From RGIG4608 sp045606265 (GTDB lineage Bacteria; Bacillota; Clostridia; Oscillospirales; CAG-272): 11,509 nucleotides of DNA. Positions 1 through 7,360 of the stretch are shown piece by piece (position 1 is the stretch's first letter; the number at the start of each line of letters is the position of its first letter). The DNA lies in contig JAZURO010000009.1 of the NCBI GenBank assembly GCA_045606265.1, positions 1 through 11,509 of the forward strand, given 5' to 3'. The position numbers and the translations under genes were made by a program. The notes under the pieces were generated by a model. The model saw only the letters and a list, made by a program, of their open reading frames with translations. It made no database searches and had not been told where the DNA came from.

Positions 1-707
1 TTTGTGCGGATTGCGGCTCAAAGCTCTATTACTGCACGACCAAGTACTTCGACGATAGCCAAGACTTCTTTAATTGCTCTCAATACCGAAAGGATACAAG
101 CTCGTGCACGGTGCATTATATCCGTCAGCAAACGCTGATGAGCTTGGTGTTCAGGCACATCAAGAGTATGCTCTCGTATGTGCAGCAGTTTGAAGAAAGC
201 TTTGTGCGTGAGGAAATTGAGAAAGCGGACAGAGTGCGCGAACGCTCCATAGCAAATGCGAAGAAGGAGATAGTAAGCTTAAAGCAACGCGACCAAACCC
301 TTGACCTCATATTCAAGCGAACCTATGAGGATATGGCAACGGGAAGAATTACCGATGCAAAGTTTGACCTTCTTTCCTCGGAATATGAGAAGGAACAAGC
401 GGAGGACAAGCGCAGAATTGCCGAGCTTGAGGATATGATCGAGAACGGTGAGGAAGAACTGAAGGATCTCAAACAATTTCTTGCCAACGTTCGCAAGTAC
501 ACCGATCCCGAGGAACTGACCGCAGAAATGCTTAACGATTTGGTTGATAAGATACTCGTCCACGCTCCCGATAAGAGCGATGGACACAGAAAACAAAAAA
601 TCGAGATTTACTACAATGCTGTCGGCATCATTAACCTGCCTACCGCCAAAGAGGACGATTGCATCGTGCTTCACGGCAGAACCAAGGGCACAAAAGAAGC
701 CGTATAA
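1..707 (+). CDS. Large serine recombinase, C-terminal part (TnpX/Tn4451-like, DUF4368)
   Basis: This open frame enters from the left edge (first full codon at 3) and ends in TAA at 705-707, giving 234 visible residues. It begins in a recombinase zinc beta-ribbon: CADCGSKLYYC, then NCSQYRKDTSSC and HYIRQQTL, which is the usual Cys spacing and exit sequence. A long charged coiled coil follows, roughly residues 60 to 160. The end has the DUF4368-type signature DLVDKILVHAPDKSDGHRK followed by KIEIYYNAVG. Proteins of this family are site-specific DNA recombinases that integrate and excise conjugative or mobilisable elements of Clostridia. The zinc ribbon and coiled coil contact the attachment site and control directionality. 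The catalytic serine domain and the DUF/recombinase domain lie outside the window, so activity cannot be judged. Base composition looks richer in G+C than the genes just downstream, which fits horizontal origin. The ATG at 111 is internal, not a start. Confidence 0.92.
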   Translation, partial: CADCGSKLYYCTTKYFDDSQDFFNCSQYRKDTSSCTVHYIRQQTLMSLVFRHIKSMLSYVQQFEESFVREEIEKADRVRERSIANAKKEIVSLKQRDQTLDLIFKRTYEDMATGRITDAKFDLLSSEYEKEQAEDKRRIAELEDMIENGEEELKDLKQFLANVRKYTDPEELTAEMLNDLVDKILVHAPDKSDGHRKQKIEIYYNAVGIINLPTAKEDDCIVLHGRTKGTKEAV

Positions 708-715
708 AACAGCAA

Positions 716-749
716 GAGGTATTGTGACCCAAATCGGTCACAATACCTC
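716..749 (+). repeat. Perfect 14-bp inverted repeat (hairpin) after the recombinase stop
   Basis: The arm GAGGTATTGTGACC at 716-729 is matched exactly by its reverse complement at 736-749, with a 6-base spacer, CAAATC. It begins 8 bases after the recombinase stop codon. As RNA it would be a very stable hairpin, but no U-run follows on either strand, so it is not a classic intrinsic terminator. It could be a 3' stability hairpin, a factor-assisted terminator, or a protein-binding dyad linked to the recombinase. Only the symmetry is directly seen. Confidence 0.8.
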
Positions 750-829
750 CTACATACAAATACTTCCTTATGGGGCGGCAACTTCGGTTGACGCATTTTT
801 TTGTTTATATAAAAAAGAAAGGAGAAAAA

Positions 830-1657
830 ATGGAAACACCTAACAACATTAACACACAACATTCTGAAAACAACGAGGCAGATAAAAGAAAAGTATATAT
901 ACGTTCTCAAATTATCTTTACGACGATTTTTGCAGTTATTTGTGCAGCTGTCGCCGGAATATTCGCATTGATGTTCATAGTTCTTGCGCCAAAAATGGAT
1001 GAAGGATGGAACGGTACTTTTTTAGCCGTTTTAGGAATAATTGCATTTATTCTTGTTTTGGTATTGATTGCAATGATAAAAACGACATTTCAAGATGACC
1101 CACCAAGATCAAGTGAAAAATTAAAATATGTATTTGTTTCTTCACAGATTGCATTGATAGTACTTATGGTTGCAGCTGCTGTATTCAGTGTAGTATTTAT
1201 ATTTAATACAATAGGCACTACATACGTAGCCGGAGATTTTAGTGACGTTAGCCCCTGTGACGGATGCTTTATTTTTACTAATAATCGCGCCGACGGTGGA
1301 AAGGAAATTGTCCGCTTCGGCATTGATAAGGATGATGTAAAGGTTTCTTACTATTGTAAAGAATGTTTTGAAAAAGTTCAGAAGATGGATACAAGTGACA
1401 AAAACGGGGTGGATGAAAATGATGTTTGGTCAACTGCCAAGGATATTGTAAGAAGCCAGTTAAAAGCTCCTTCAACTGCAACCTTCTGCTCCAAATCAAG
1501 TGCCACAATTACCCATAGTGGTAACAAGTGGACTATCAAAGGCTACGTTGACGCTGAAAACAGCTTCGGCGCTATGCTGCGAAATGATTTTACGGTAGTA
1601 ATAACGATCAGCGGTGACGAATACACCGTTAACAGCTGTACTATAACAGCAAGATAA
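830..1657 (+). CDS. Unrecognised three-helix membrane protein with two CxxC motifs
   Basis: The protein has 275 residues. ATG at 830 is chosen because AAGAAAGGAG (815-824) sits five bases upstream; the in-frame ATG at 770 lacks such a site. The N-terminus is polar, followed by three hydrophobic segments at about residues 27-53, 63-83 and 101-126. Positive charges before helix 1 and between helices 2 and 3 suggest an inside N-terminus and an external C-terminal half. That half has CDGC (143-146) and CKEC (176-179), spaced like a zinc ribbon or a disulphide pair. A folded region follows (about 197-275) containing SQLKAPSTATF and GYVDAENSFGAMLRNDF. I recall similar 'KxPSTAxF ... W.V.GYVDA.N.FGA..R' domains in hypothetical proteins of Firmicutes and phages, but no function is known to me. 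It follows the recombinase in the same direction, so it may be mobile-element cargo or a gene at the insertion edge. Confidence 0.8.
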   Translation: METPNNINTQHSENNEADKRKVYIRSQIIFTTIFAVICAAVAGIFALMFIVLAPKMDEGWNGTFLAVLGIIAFILVLVLIAMIKTTFQDDPPRSSEKLKYVFVSSQIALIVLMVAAAVFSVVFIFNTIGTTYVAGDFSDVSPCDGCFIFTNNRADGGKEIVRFGIDKDDVKVSYYCKECFEKVQKMDTSDKNGVDENDVWSTAKDIVRSQLKAPSTATFCSKSSATITHSGNKWTIKGYVDAENSFGAMLRNDFTVVITISGDEYTVNSCTITAR

Positions 1658-1668
1658 TTCAAAACAAA

Positions 1669-1697
1669 AAAACGAGAGGTTCTTAACCTCTCGTTTT
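1669..1697. terminator. Bidirectional intrinsic terminator between convergent genes
   Basis: A 13-bp perfect stem: AAAACGAGAGGTT (1669-1681) pairs with AACCTCTCGTTTT (1685-1697) around a 3-base loop. T-rich sequence follows on the plus strand, and an A-run lies on the left, which is a T-run for the minus strand. It lies between the stop of the plus-strand membrane protein (1657) and the stop of minus-strand pepD (1701), so it can serve both. Confidence 0.92.
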
Positions 1698-1700
1698 ATT

Positions 1701-3146
1701 TTATTTATTACTTAAAACTGCTTTCAAAACTTCAAAAAGTCTTGCGCAGGAGTCAAGCTCAAGTGCCTCGTCAGGAGTATGAATATTTCTCATGTTCGGG
1801 CCAATAGAGATAATGTCCATATCAGGTATTCTTGACTTGATAATTCCACATTCAAGTCCTGCGTGGATCACCACCGTTTGCACGTCCTTACCCATTATTT
1901 CTTTGAATTTTCTGACATAAGTATCTCTCAAATCACTTTCGGGAAGGAAATCCCAACCGGGATATCTGCCAGTATGACGCACGTTGGCTGAAAGCCCGTT
2001 TACAAGCGCATTAACCTCGGAAATGGACAAATCAATCTGCTCCTCTTTTGAAGAACGTGAAGAATAGGTTATATATGCACCGTCTTTATTCACTTCGATT
2101 ACGCCAAGATTTCTTGAAAATTCAACAAGGCCTTCAAGATGGGCACTCATTGAAAGTACACCGATTTTAAGCTCTTTGATAAGTGAAAGCATTTTTTCAC
2201 CCTCAACAAGAGTTTCAATGTTTTCTGAATCATTTTCAACCGAAACGGAAATTTTAAGTCCTGCATCAGCTTCACAAAGATCCTTTCTTATTTCTTCATC
2301 GAGCTTTTCGATGGCTGCCACTGCTTTTTTCGAATCCTCAACCACGAATTTTGCCTCACACATACGAGGAATAGCATTGTCCTTTTCACCACCGACAAGC
2401 GAGATAAGAGAGAAACCCTGCTCACTTGCGATTTTATTAAGAATATCTACTGTCATAAGAATTGCATTTGCGCGTCCGCAGTTGATTTCAACTCCACTAT
2501 GACCGCCGAAAAGTCCGTCAACAGTAAGTGTGATAACATCACCGTTTGAAATTTCAAGTGTGGGAACAAAATCAATTTTGCTTCTTACACCACCGGCACA
2601 GCCCGCACAAACCTCGCCCTCACTCTCAGAGTCGAGATTTATCATTTTATGAGCTGTAACCACCGAATAATCAAAGCTTTCAGCGCCACCAAGTCCCGTT
2701 TCTTCCTCTACCGTGAAAAGACATTCAAGTGTAGGATGATTTTCAATTTCACCGTCAAGAAGTGCAAGCATAAATGCAACAGCTATACCGTCATCACCGC
2801 CAAGCGTTGTACCTCTTGCCCTGAGCCAACCGTTCTCCATATAGAGTTCAAGCGCATCACGCTCAAAGTCGTGATTCGACGTCGTGAGCTTTGCACACAC
2901 CATATCCGTGTGTCCTTGAAGCAAGTAAGCAGGCACATTTTCATAACCCGCAGTAGCTTCTTTTCTTATAAAAACGTTATTATTTGCGTCACGAATTACA
3001 AAAAGTCCTCTTGCTTTTGCAAAATTTTCAATATAGCACGCAACCGCTTCTTCATTTCCTGAGCCGTGCGGAATTTTGCAAAGCTCCTCAAAATAAGCAA
3101 GTGCCTTTTCAGGTTTATATCCTTTTGTGACTATTTGTTGTATCAT
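1701..3146 (-). CDS. pepD: Aminoacyl-histidine dipeptidase (cytosol nonspecific dipeptidase, M20 family)
   Basis: This 481-residue cytoplasmic zinc dipeptidase would hydrolyse a wide range of dipeptides, including Xaa-His, late in peptide breakdown. The length is normal for PepD. Metal-site motifs are in order: GHTDMVCAK (H79, D81), LGGDDGIAVA (D118/D119), VEEETGLGG (catalytic Glu about 148, ligand about 149), INLDSESEGE (D172), and a late His in VVIHAG (H428). GGHSG, typical of the lid/dimerisation domain, is also present. The start ATG at 3144-3146 has AAAGGAG 7 bases upstream, directly after the T-run of the mreB terminator. No promoter fits in the 52-base gap, so expression may come from read-through or from a promoter inside mreB. 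The gene converges on the left-end plus-strand genes through a shared terminator. Nothing looks broken. Confidence 0.95.
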   Translation of the reverse strand: MIQQIVTKGYKPEKALAYFEELCKIPHGSGNEEAVACYIENFAKARGLFVIRDANNNVFIRKEATAGYENVPAYLLQGHTDMVCAKLTTSNHDFERDALELYMENGWLRARGTTLGGDDGIAVAFMLALLDGEIENHPTLECLFTVEEETGLGGAESFDYSVVTAHKMINLDSESEGEVCAGCAGGVRSKIDFVPTLEISNGDVITLTVDGLFGGHSGVEINCGRANAILMTVDILNKIASEQGFSLISLVGGEKDNAIPRMCEAKFVVEDSKKAVAAIEKLDEEIRKDLCEADAGLKISVSVENDSENIETLVEGEKMLSLIKELKIGVLSMSAHLEGLVEFSRNLGVIEVNKDGAYITYSSRSSKEEQIDLSISEVNALVNGLSANVRHTGRYPGWDFLPESDLRDTYVRKFKEIMGKDVQTVVIHAGLECGIIKSRIPDMDIISIGPNMRNIHTPDEALELDSCARLFEVLKAVLSNK

Positions 3147-3162
3147 AATATATCTCCTTTAC

Positions 3163-3193
3163 AAAAATCACGAAGTCCCCTTCGTGATTTTTT
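3163..3193 (-). terminator. Intrinsic terminator after mreB, just before the pepD ribosome binding site
   Basis: A 13-bp stem, AAAAATCACGAAG (3163-3175) against CTTCGTGATTTTT (3180-3192), with a 4-base loop. On the minus strand it comes 5 bases after the mreB stop and ends in a T-run, immediately followed by the AAAGGAG of pepD. The near-symmetric A/T flanks mean it could also act weakly on the other strand. Confidence 0.85.
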
Positions 3194-3198
3194 GATTA

Positions 3199-4233
3199 TC
3201 AGTTGTTTCCAAAGCTACCAAGAAATCCGAGCGCTCCACCTTCAAGATTTTCAAGCGATTTACCCGTACCGAGAGCAACGCACGAAATCGGATCGTTTGC
3301 AACGTATGCACGGATCCCCGTCGTTTTTTCAATAAGCTTATCAAGTCCTGTAAGCTTTGAACCGCCGCCCGTAAGCACAATGCCGTTTTTATATATATCA
3401 GCAAGAAGCTCGGGGGGTGTTCTTTCAATAACAAGACAAATCGTATCAATTATAGCAGTAAGTGGCTCCATAAGTGCATCAAGCGTTTCTTTTGCATTAA
3501 AACTGACCACCTTGGGAAGACCTTTTACAAGGCATCTGCCCTTAACGCTCATCTCACTTTGCTTTCTTGTGGGAACGTCAAAAACCTTGCCAACCTTTAT
3601 TTTTATTTCCTCAGCAGTGCGCTCGCCGATAAGCACCTTATGCCTTTTTCTCATATAGGACATAATCGCCTCGTCAAGCTCGTTACCTGCAATTCTTATC
3701 GATTCCGAAGCTACAACACCGCCATAAGAAATAACTGCAATATCGGTAGTGCCTCCACCAATATCAACGATCATATGCCCCGTTGAACCGTTTATATCAA
3801 TTCCCGCGCCTATGGCAGCTGCAACCGGCTCTTCAATCAACAGAGTCTGACGGGCGCCCGCCTGATTCGTTGCATTGATAACCGTCATTTCCTCTGCCTC
3901 GTTAATTCCTGCGGGAACGCAAATCATTACACGGGGGCGGATAAGTGTTGTTCCGCAAGCATTGGAAATGAAATATTGAAGCATTTTAAGTGTAACGCTG
4001 TATTGACTTATTACACCGTCTTTAAGAGGACGTATTATCGAAATGTTTTCGGGCGCACGGCCAAGCATTTGCTGCGCCTCTCTGCCGATACGCACAATCT
4101 TATTAGTGTCATTATCAATGGCAACAACACTTGGCTCCCTCAACACTATACCTTTATCCTTAACATAGACGAGAACGGAGCTTGTTCCAAGATCAATGCC
4201 GATATCGGTTGTGAAAAAATTTTTATTGGCCAT
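3199..4233 (-). CDS. mreB: Rod shape-determining protein MreB/Mbl (bacterial actin)
   Basis: A 344-residue actin-fold ATPase that forms membrane-associated filaments guiding lateral cell-wall synthesis. Nucleotide-binding motifs are intact: phosphate 1 DIGIDLGTSSVLVYV (D10-V24), phosphate 2 VDIGGGTTDIAV (about 156-167), adenosine motif LTGGGSKLTGL (about 287-297). IEEPVAAAIGAG at 133-144 is typical of the family. ATG at 4231-4233 is chosen because AAGGGAGGG lies just upstream; the frame extends to a TTG at 4251, but that codon lies at the upstream edge of this binding site. Family length is about 330-345 residues, so it is complete. The usual partners mreC and mreD are not adjacent, so it may be a second paralogue (Mbl- or MreBH-like) rather than the mreBCD copy; sequence alone does not separate these. 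A good promoter at 4272-4300 suggests transcription independent of comF. Confidence 0.95.
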   Translation of the reverse strand: MANKNFFTTDIGIDLGTSSVLVYVKDKGIVLREPSVVAIDNDTNKIVRIGREAQQMLGRAPENISIIRPLKDGVISQYSVTLKMLQYFISNACGTTLIRPRVMICVPAGINEAEEMTVINATNQAGARQTLLIEEPVAAAIGAGIDINGSTGHMIVDIGGGTTDIAVISYGGVVASESIRIAGNELDEAIMSYMRKRHKVLIGERTAEEIKIKVGKVFDVPTRKQSEMSVKGRCLVKGLPKVVSFNAKETLDALMEPLTAIIDTICLVIERTPPELLADIYKNGIVLTGGGSKLTGLDKLIEKTTGIRAYVANDPISCVALGTGKSLENLEGGALGFLGSFGNN

Positions 4234-4271
4234 TCCGTTCCCTCCCTTCAAGATATTACCCTAACTAATTT

Positions 4272-4300
4272 ATTATATCATACCGTCAAACACAAATCAA
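4272..4300 (-). promoter_or_regulatory. Sigma-A type promoter with extended -10 for mreB
   Basis: On the minus strand, TTGATT (4295-4300) and TATAAT (4272-4277) are separated by 17 bases. TGA directly precedes the -10 box, giving an extended -10. The predicted start is about 4265, roughly 32 bases upstream of the mreB ATG. The match is good, but the site has not been tested. Confidence 0.75.
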
Positions 4301-4311
4301 TGTTTTTGTAT

Positions 4312-5070
4312 TTATTTTTTATTATTTTTTTCTGTGTAGCCAAGGCACATTCCAATAACAGAGTATGCGCCAAGCGAATAAGCTATTCTTGCACACGCAG
4401 CCATTGAAGCACCCGTTGTTACAATATCGTCAACAAGAATTACGGTTTTGTTTTCTATCTTTTCTTTAACGTCTCTTGCTTTATATGCCGATCTCATATT
4501 AAGACGTCTTTCATAAACGTTCAGCTTCTTTTGTTCACCGCTTCTTATTCTTCTTTTATAGCAGTTTACAAGCTCGATTCCAGTTATTCTTGACAATGCC
4601 TTTGCAAGACGCAGACTCTGGTCAAAACCGTCCTTCGCTTTATTCTTATATGAACGTGGCATAAAGGTGATTATGCAATCACTCGGCACAAGAGATGCCC
4701 CACGCATCTCCTTTATAAGCAACTTTTTCATTTGCTCAGCAACAAAATCAAAGCTTACCGAATAATCGCTGTGCTTTATTGAATAAACAAAATTTCTTAT
4801 TGGCAAATTTTCATCATTCGTACGGTAAGAAATGAGTTTAAGAAGCGCTGCGCATTGTGCTTTGTGCATATTCTTGGGCATACAACGGCAAAATTCCATT
4901 GAAAGACCGCAAATATTACACTCTCTTTTCTTCTCATTTTCATAATGTAAACGGCAAGCGGGACAAAGCGGATCAATTGGCTTTTTTGAAAGCTCGATGT
5001 CAAGAAGCTCATCACAATTTGCACACTTTGGAGGAAACAAAAGGTTGATAATTACGTTATTTATCTTCAT
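4312..5070 (-). CDS. comF: ComF family protein (double zinc-finger phosphoribosyltransferase fold)
   Basis: A 252-residue ComF-like protein. Homologues are cytosolic factors for DNA uptake in natural competence and also occur widely in non-competent bacteria. The N-terminus has two zinc-binding Cys clusters: CANC (16-19) with CPAC (36-39), and CNIC (51-54) with CRC (61-63). The C-terminal half holds the type I phosphoribosyltransferase PRPP loop VILVDDIVTTGAS (210-222), preceded by FMPRS and KAKDGFDQSLRLAKAL. ATG at 5068-5070 is chosen: it overlaps the last 14 bases of recD2 and has GGGTGA just upstream, so translation is probably coupled to recD2. A longer in-frame start at 5094 is less likely, with no clear binding site. 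No competence genes for the DNA-uptake machinery are next to it. Confidence 0.9.
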   Translation of the reverse strand: MKINNVIINLLFPPKCANCDELLDIELSKKPIDPLCPACRLHYENEKKRECNICGLSMEFCRCMPKNMHKAQCAALLKLISYRTNDENLPIRNFVYSIKHSDYSVSFDFVAEQMKKLLIKEMRGASLVPSDCIITFMPRSYKNKAKDGFDQSLRLAKALSRITGIELVNCYKRRIRSGEQKKLNVYERRLNMRSAYKARDVKEKIENKTVILVDDIVTTGASMAACARIAYSLGAYSVIGMCLGYTEKNNKK

Positions 5071-7297
5071 TTTTGTCACCCAAAAGACGTGCAAGACACG
5101 TATATCTTAAGCTTTGCTTATTGTTTTCTACCATCGTTTTAACTATACTTGAATCGCCCACTATGATTACCATATTCTGCGCTCTTGTAACGGCAGTATA
5201 GAGCATATTTCTTGTTAAAAGCATTTCGGGGGCACGGTATGACGGAATAATTACCATTGGATATTCGCTTCCCTGACTCTTATGAACGGTTATCGCATAG
5301 GCATGTTCAAGCTCCTCAAGATAGGAAAAATCATACTGAACGCTTCTGTCATCAAATACTATTTCCATTGACTGATTCTTAAAATCAATATCAAAAATAG
5401 TTCCGATATCCCCATTGAAAATACCGTTTCCCTGTGTTCCGTCATCCCTTTCCCAAGTTATGTCATAGTTGTTCTTTATTTGCATAACTCTGTCACCCTG
5501 ACGGAAGATGACCTGTCTGTATTTATATTCTTTTTTACCGAATTGCTCGGGATTGAGTGTTTTTTGAAGCAGAACGTTGAGGTTTTCAGTACCCGCCTCG
5601 CCCTTTCTCGACGGAGAAATCACCTGAATATTAGCAGTCGCCTTCAATCCGTATGCCTTTGGCAAACGATTTTTGCAAAGATCTGCAACAGTATTTGCTA
5701 TATCCACGTTATTCTTGCGTGGCAAGAAAAAGAAATCTTTATTCTTTACTGTCAGATCGGGCATTTCTCCCCTGTTTATTGCGTGGGCATTAGTTACTAT
5801 CAAGCTCTCACTCGCCTGACGGAAAATTTCATTCAATTTGATTGTAGCAAAGCGCTCACTTGCAATTATATCCCTTAATACGTTACCTGCTCCCACCGAG
5901 GGAAGCTGGTCGCTGTCGCCTATGATTATCAGTCGTGCGCCCGGCTTTATCGCTTTAAGTAATGCACACATCAGATTTTGGTCTATCATAGACGCTTCAT
6001 CAACGATAATTACCTCTTCATCAAGAAGATAATCTTCATTCCTGGTGAATTTTCCGTAAACACTGTCCGAAAAATCCATTTCGAGCAGTCTGTGTATGGT
6101 TTTTGCCTCACGGGAGGTCGCTTCGCTCATTCTGTTTGCCGCACGACCTGTGGGGGCTGCAAGAGCTACGTCAAAGCCCATACTGTCAAATATCTCAATA
6201 AGCGCACGAACAACTGTTGTTTTACCTGTTCCGGGACCGCCCGTTAAAACCATAACTCCACTTTCAAGCGAGGATTTGATTGCCTTTTTCTGAAGCGGAG
6301 CATAGGAAATATTGCTCCTTTTTTCTTCCTTGAGAATAAAGGCGTCCATATCTCTTGCATCAACAGATGCGCACACCTTATCAAGTATATCGAGCTTGCG
6401 TGCTATATATTTCTCAGCATCATAGCTCTCTTTATCATAAACGTATTTTACTCCGTCATACGTCATACTGCATAGCTTTTTCTGCTTATACAGTACTGAA
6501 AGAGCAATTTTTATATGATCCTTTTCGACTTCAAGAAGATCGGCAGCATCATAAATCACATCATTTTCGGGCAAACACACGTGCCCGTTATGTGTAATTC
6601 TGTATTTCATCATATAGACGATTCCTGAGCAGATTCTGTCAATTCCGTCCCTGTCAAATCCAAGCGAACGGGCCATATTATCTGCCTTTTCAAAGCCGAT
6701 ACCCTCTATGCACTCACAAAGAACGTACGGATTCATCTTCGCCATTTCAACCGATCTTGCTCCCCATCTTTGATATATTTTCATAGTGAGAGCAGCGCCG
6801 AAATAGTCACGGAAGAACATCATTGTACTTCTCATTCCTGCACTTTTTTGAAAGTTTTCACCTATTTCATTCGCCTTTTTTATACTTATTCCGGGAATCT
6901 GAGCCAACCATTCGGGGTGATTTTCAATAACGTCAAAGCTATCTTCACCGTAAAGGTCAACTATTTTTTGCGCAGTTTTTGGGCCAATTCCTTTTATTGC
7001 GCCGGATGCAAGATAGCGCAAAATTGAAACTGCATCTGCAGGCATAACCTTTTCATAGGAAGAAACCGAAAATTGTCTGCCATATTTGGGATTGTGGACC
7101 CATTTTCCGTAAGCTTTAAGGTTTTCTCCCTCTCCAACGTAGGGCATAATTCCGACAGCGGTAACTATCTCGCCCTTGCCAACGATCATTTGAAGAATGG
7201 TATATCCGTTTTCTTCGTTGGAATAGATGATATATTCAACCGAGCCTTCTATGCTTTCTATTTCTTCTCTTTTCTGCATATCAAAATCCTTTTCCAT
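5057..7297 (-). CDS. recD2: RecD2-type ATP-dependent DNA helicase (SF1B)
   Basis: A 746-residue 5'-to-3' helicase of the RecD2 group found in bacteria, used in genome maintenance without RecB/RecC. Order of parts: N-terminal OB-like region (about 10-80), helix-hairpin-helix repeats including IKGIGPKTAQKI and IPGISIKKANEI (about 90-160) and a third, IEGIGFEKADNMA (about 195-210), then the motor. Walker A is GGPGTGKTT (353-361), Walker B VDEAS (about 432-436), then GDSDQLPSVGAG, and near the C-terminus VHKSQGSEYP and LYTAVTRA. ATG at 7295-7297 is chosen because AAAGGGGG lies 9 bases upstream; the frame extends to a TTG at 7336 with no support. It follows metK by 63 bases, a gap mostly filled by a terminator, with no obvious promoter. 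It overlaps comF at its 3' end. The sequence is full length with no damage. Confidence 0.95.
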   Translation of the reverse strand: MEKDFDMQKREEIESIEGSVEYIIYSNEENGYTILQMIVGKGEIVTAVGIMPYVGEGENLKAYGKWVHNPKYGRQFSVSSYEKVMPADAVSILRYLASGAIKGIGPKTAQKIVDLYGEDSFDVIENHPEWLAQIPGISIKKANEIGENFQKSAGMRSTMMFFRDYFGAALTMKIYQRWGARSVEMAKMNPYVLCECIEGIGFEKADNMARSLGFDRDGIDRICSGIVYMMKYRITHNGHVCLPENDVIYDAADLLEVEKDHIKIALSVLYKQKKLCSMTYDGVKYVYDKESYDAEKYIARKLDILDKVCASVDARDMDAFILKEEKRSNISYAPLQKKAIKSSLESGVMVLTGGPGTGKTTVVRALIEIFDSMGFDVALAAPTGRAANRMSEATSREAKTIHRLLEMDFSDSVYGKFTRNEDYLLDEEVIIVDEASMIDQNLMCALLKAIKPGARLIIIGDSDQLPSVGAGNVLRDIIASERFATIKLNEIFRQASESLIVTNAHAINRGEMPDLTVKNKDFFFLPRKNNVDIANTVADLCKNRLPKAYGLKATANIQVISPSRKGEAGTENLNVLLQKTLNPEQFGKKEYKYRQVIFRQGDRVMQIKNNYDITWERDDGTQGNGIFNGDIGTIFDIDFKNQSMEIVFDDRSVQYDFSYLEELEHAYAITVHKSQGSEYPMVIIPSYRAPEMLLTRNMLYTAVTRAQNMVIIVGDSSIVKTMVENNKQSLRYTCLARLLGDKNEDK

Positions 7298-7326
7298 CGG
7301 TACTATCCCCCTTTCTTTTTTGATAA

Positions 7327-7354
7327 AAGACCCCAAATTTTCATTTGAGGTCTT
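7327..7354 (-). terminator. Intrinsic terminator between metK and recD2
   Basis: On the minus strand, AAGACCTCAAAT pairs with ATTTGGGGTCTT (12 bp including one U-G pair) around a GAAA tetraloop, followed by TTTT. On the plus strand the U-G pair becomes a C/A mismatch, so it is built for minus-strand transcripts. It starts 6 bases after the metK stop and ends about 30 bases before the recD2 start, so it probably attenuates rather than isolates recD2. The T-run is short. Confidence 0.8.
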
Positions 7355-7360
7355 AAAAAT

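Noticed and set aside
788..813. TTGACG followed by TATAAA upstream of the membrane protein, as a promoter
   Set aside because: The spacing is only about 14 bases and the transcription start would fall on the ribosome binding site, so it is not a good promoter.
544..843. 99-residue plus-strand frame bridging the recombinase end and the membrane gene
   Set aside because: It overlaps two better-supported genes in another frame, runs through the 716-749 hairpin and has no binding site.
3203..3658. 151-residue plus-strand frame across mreB
   Set aside because: It lies wholly antisense to a clear mreB, has no ribosome binding site, and shows no recognisable domain.
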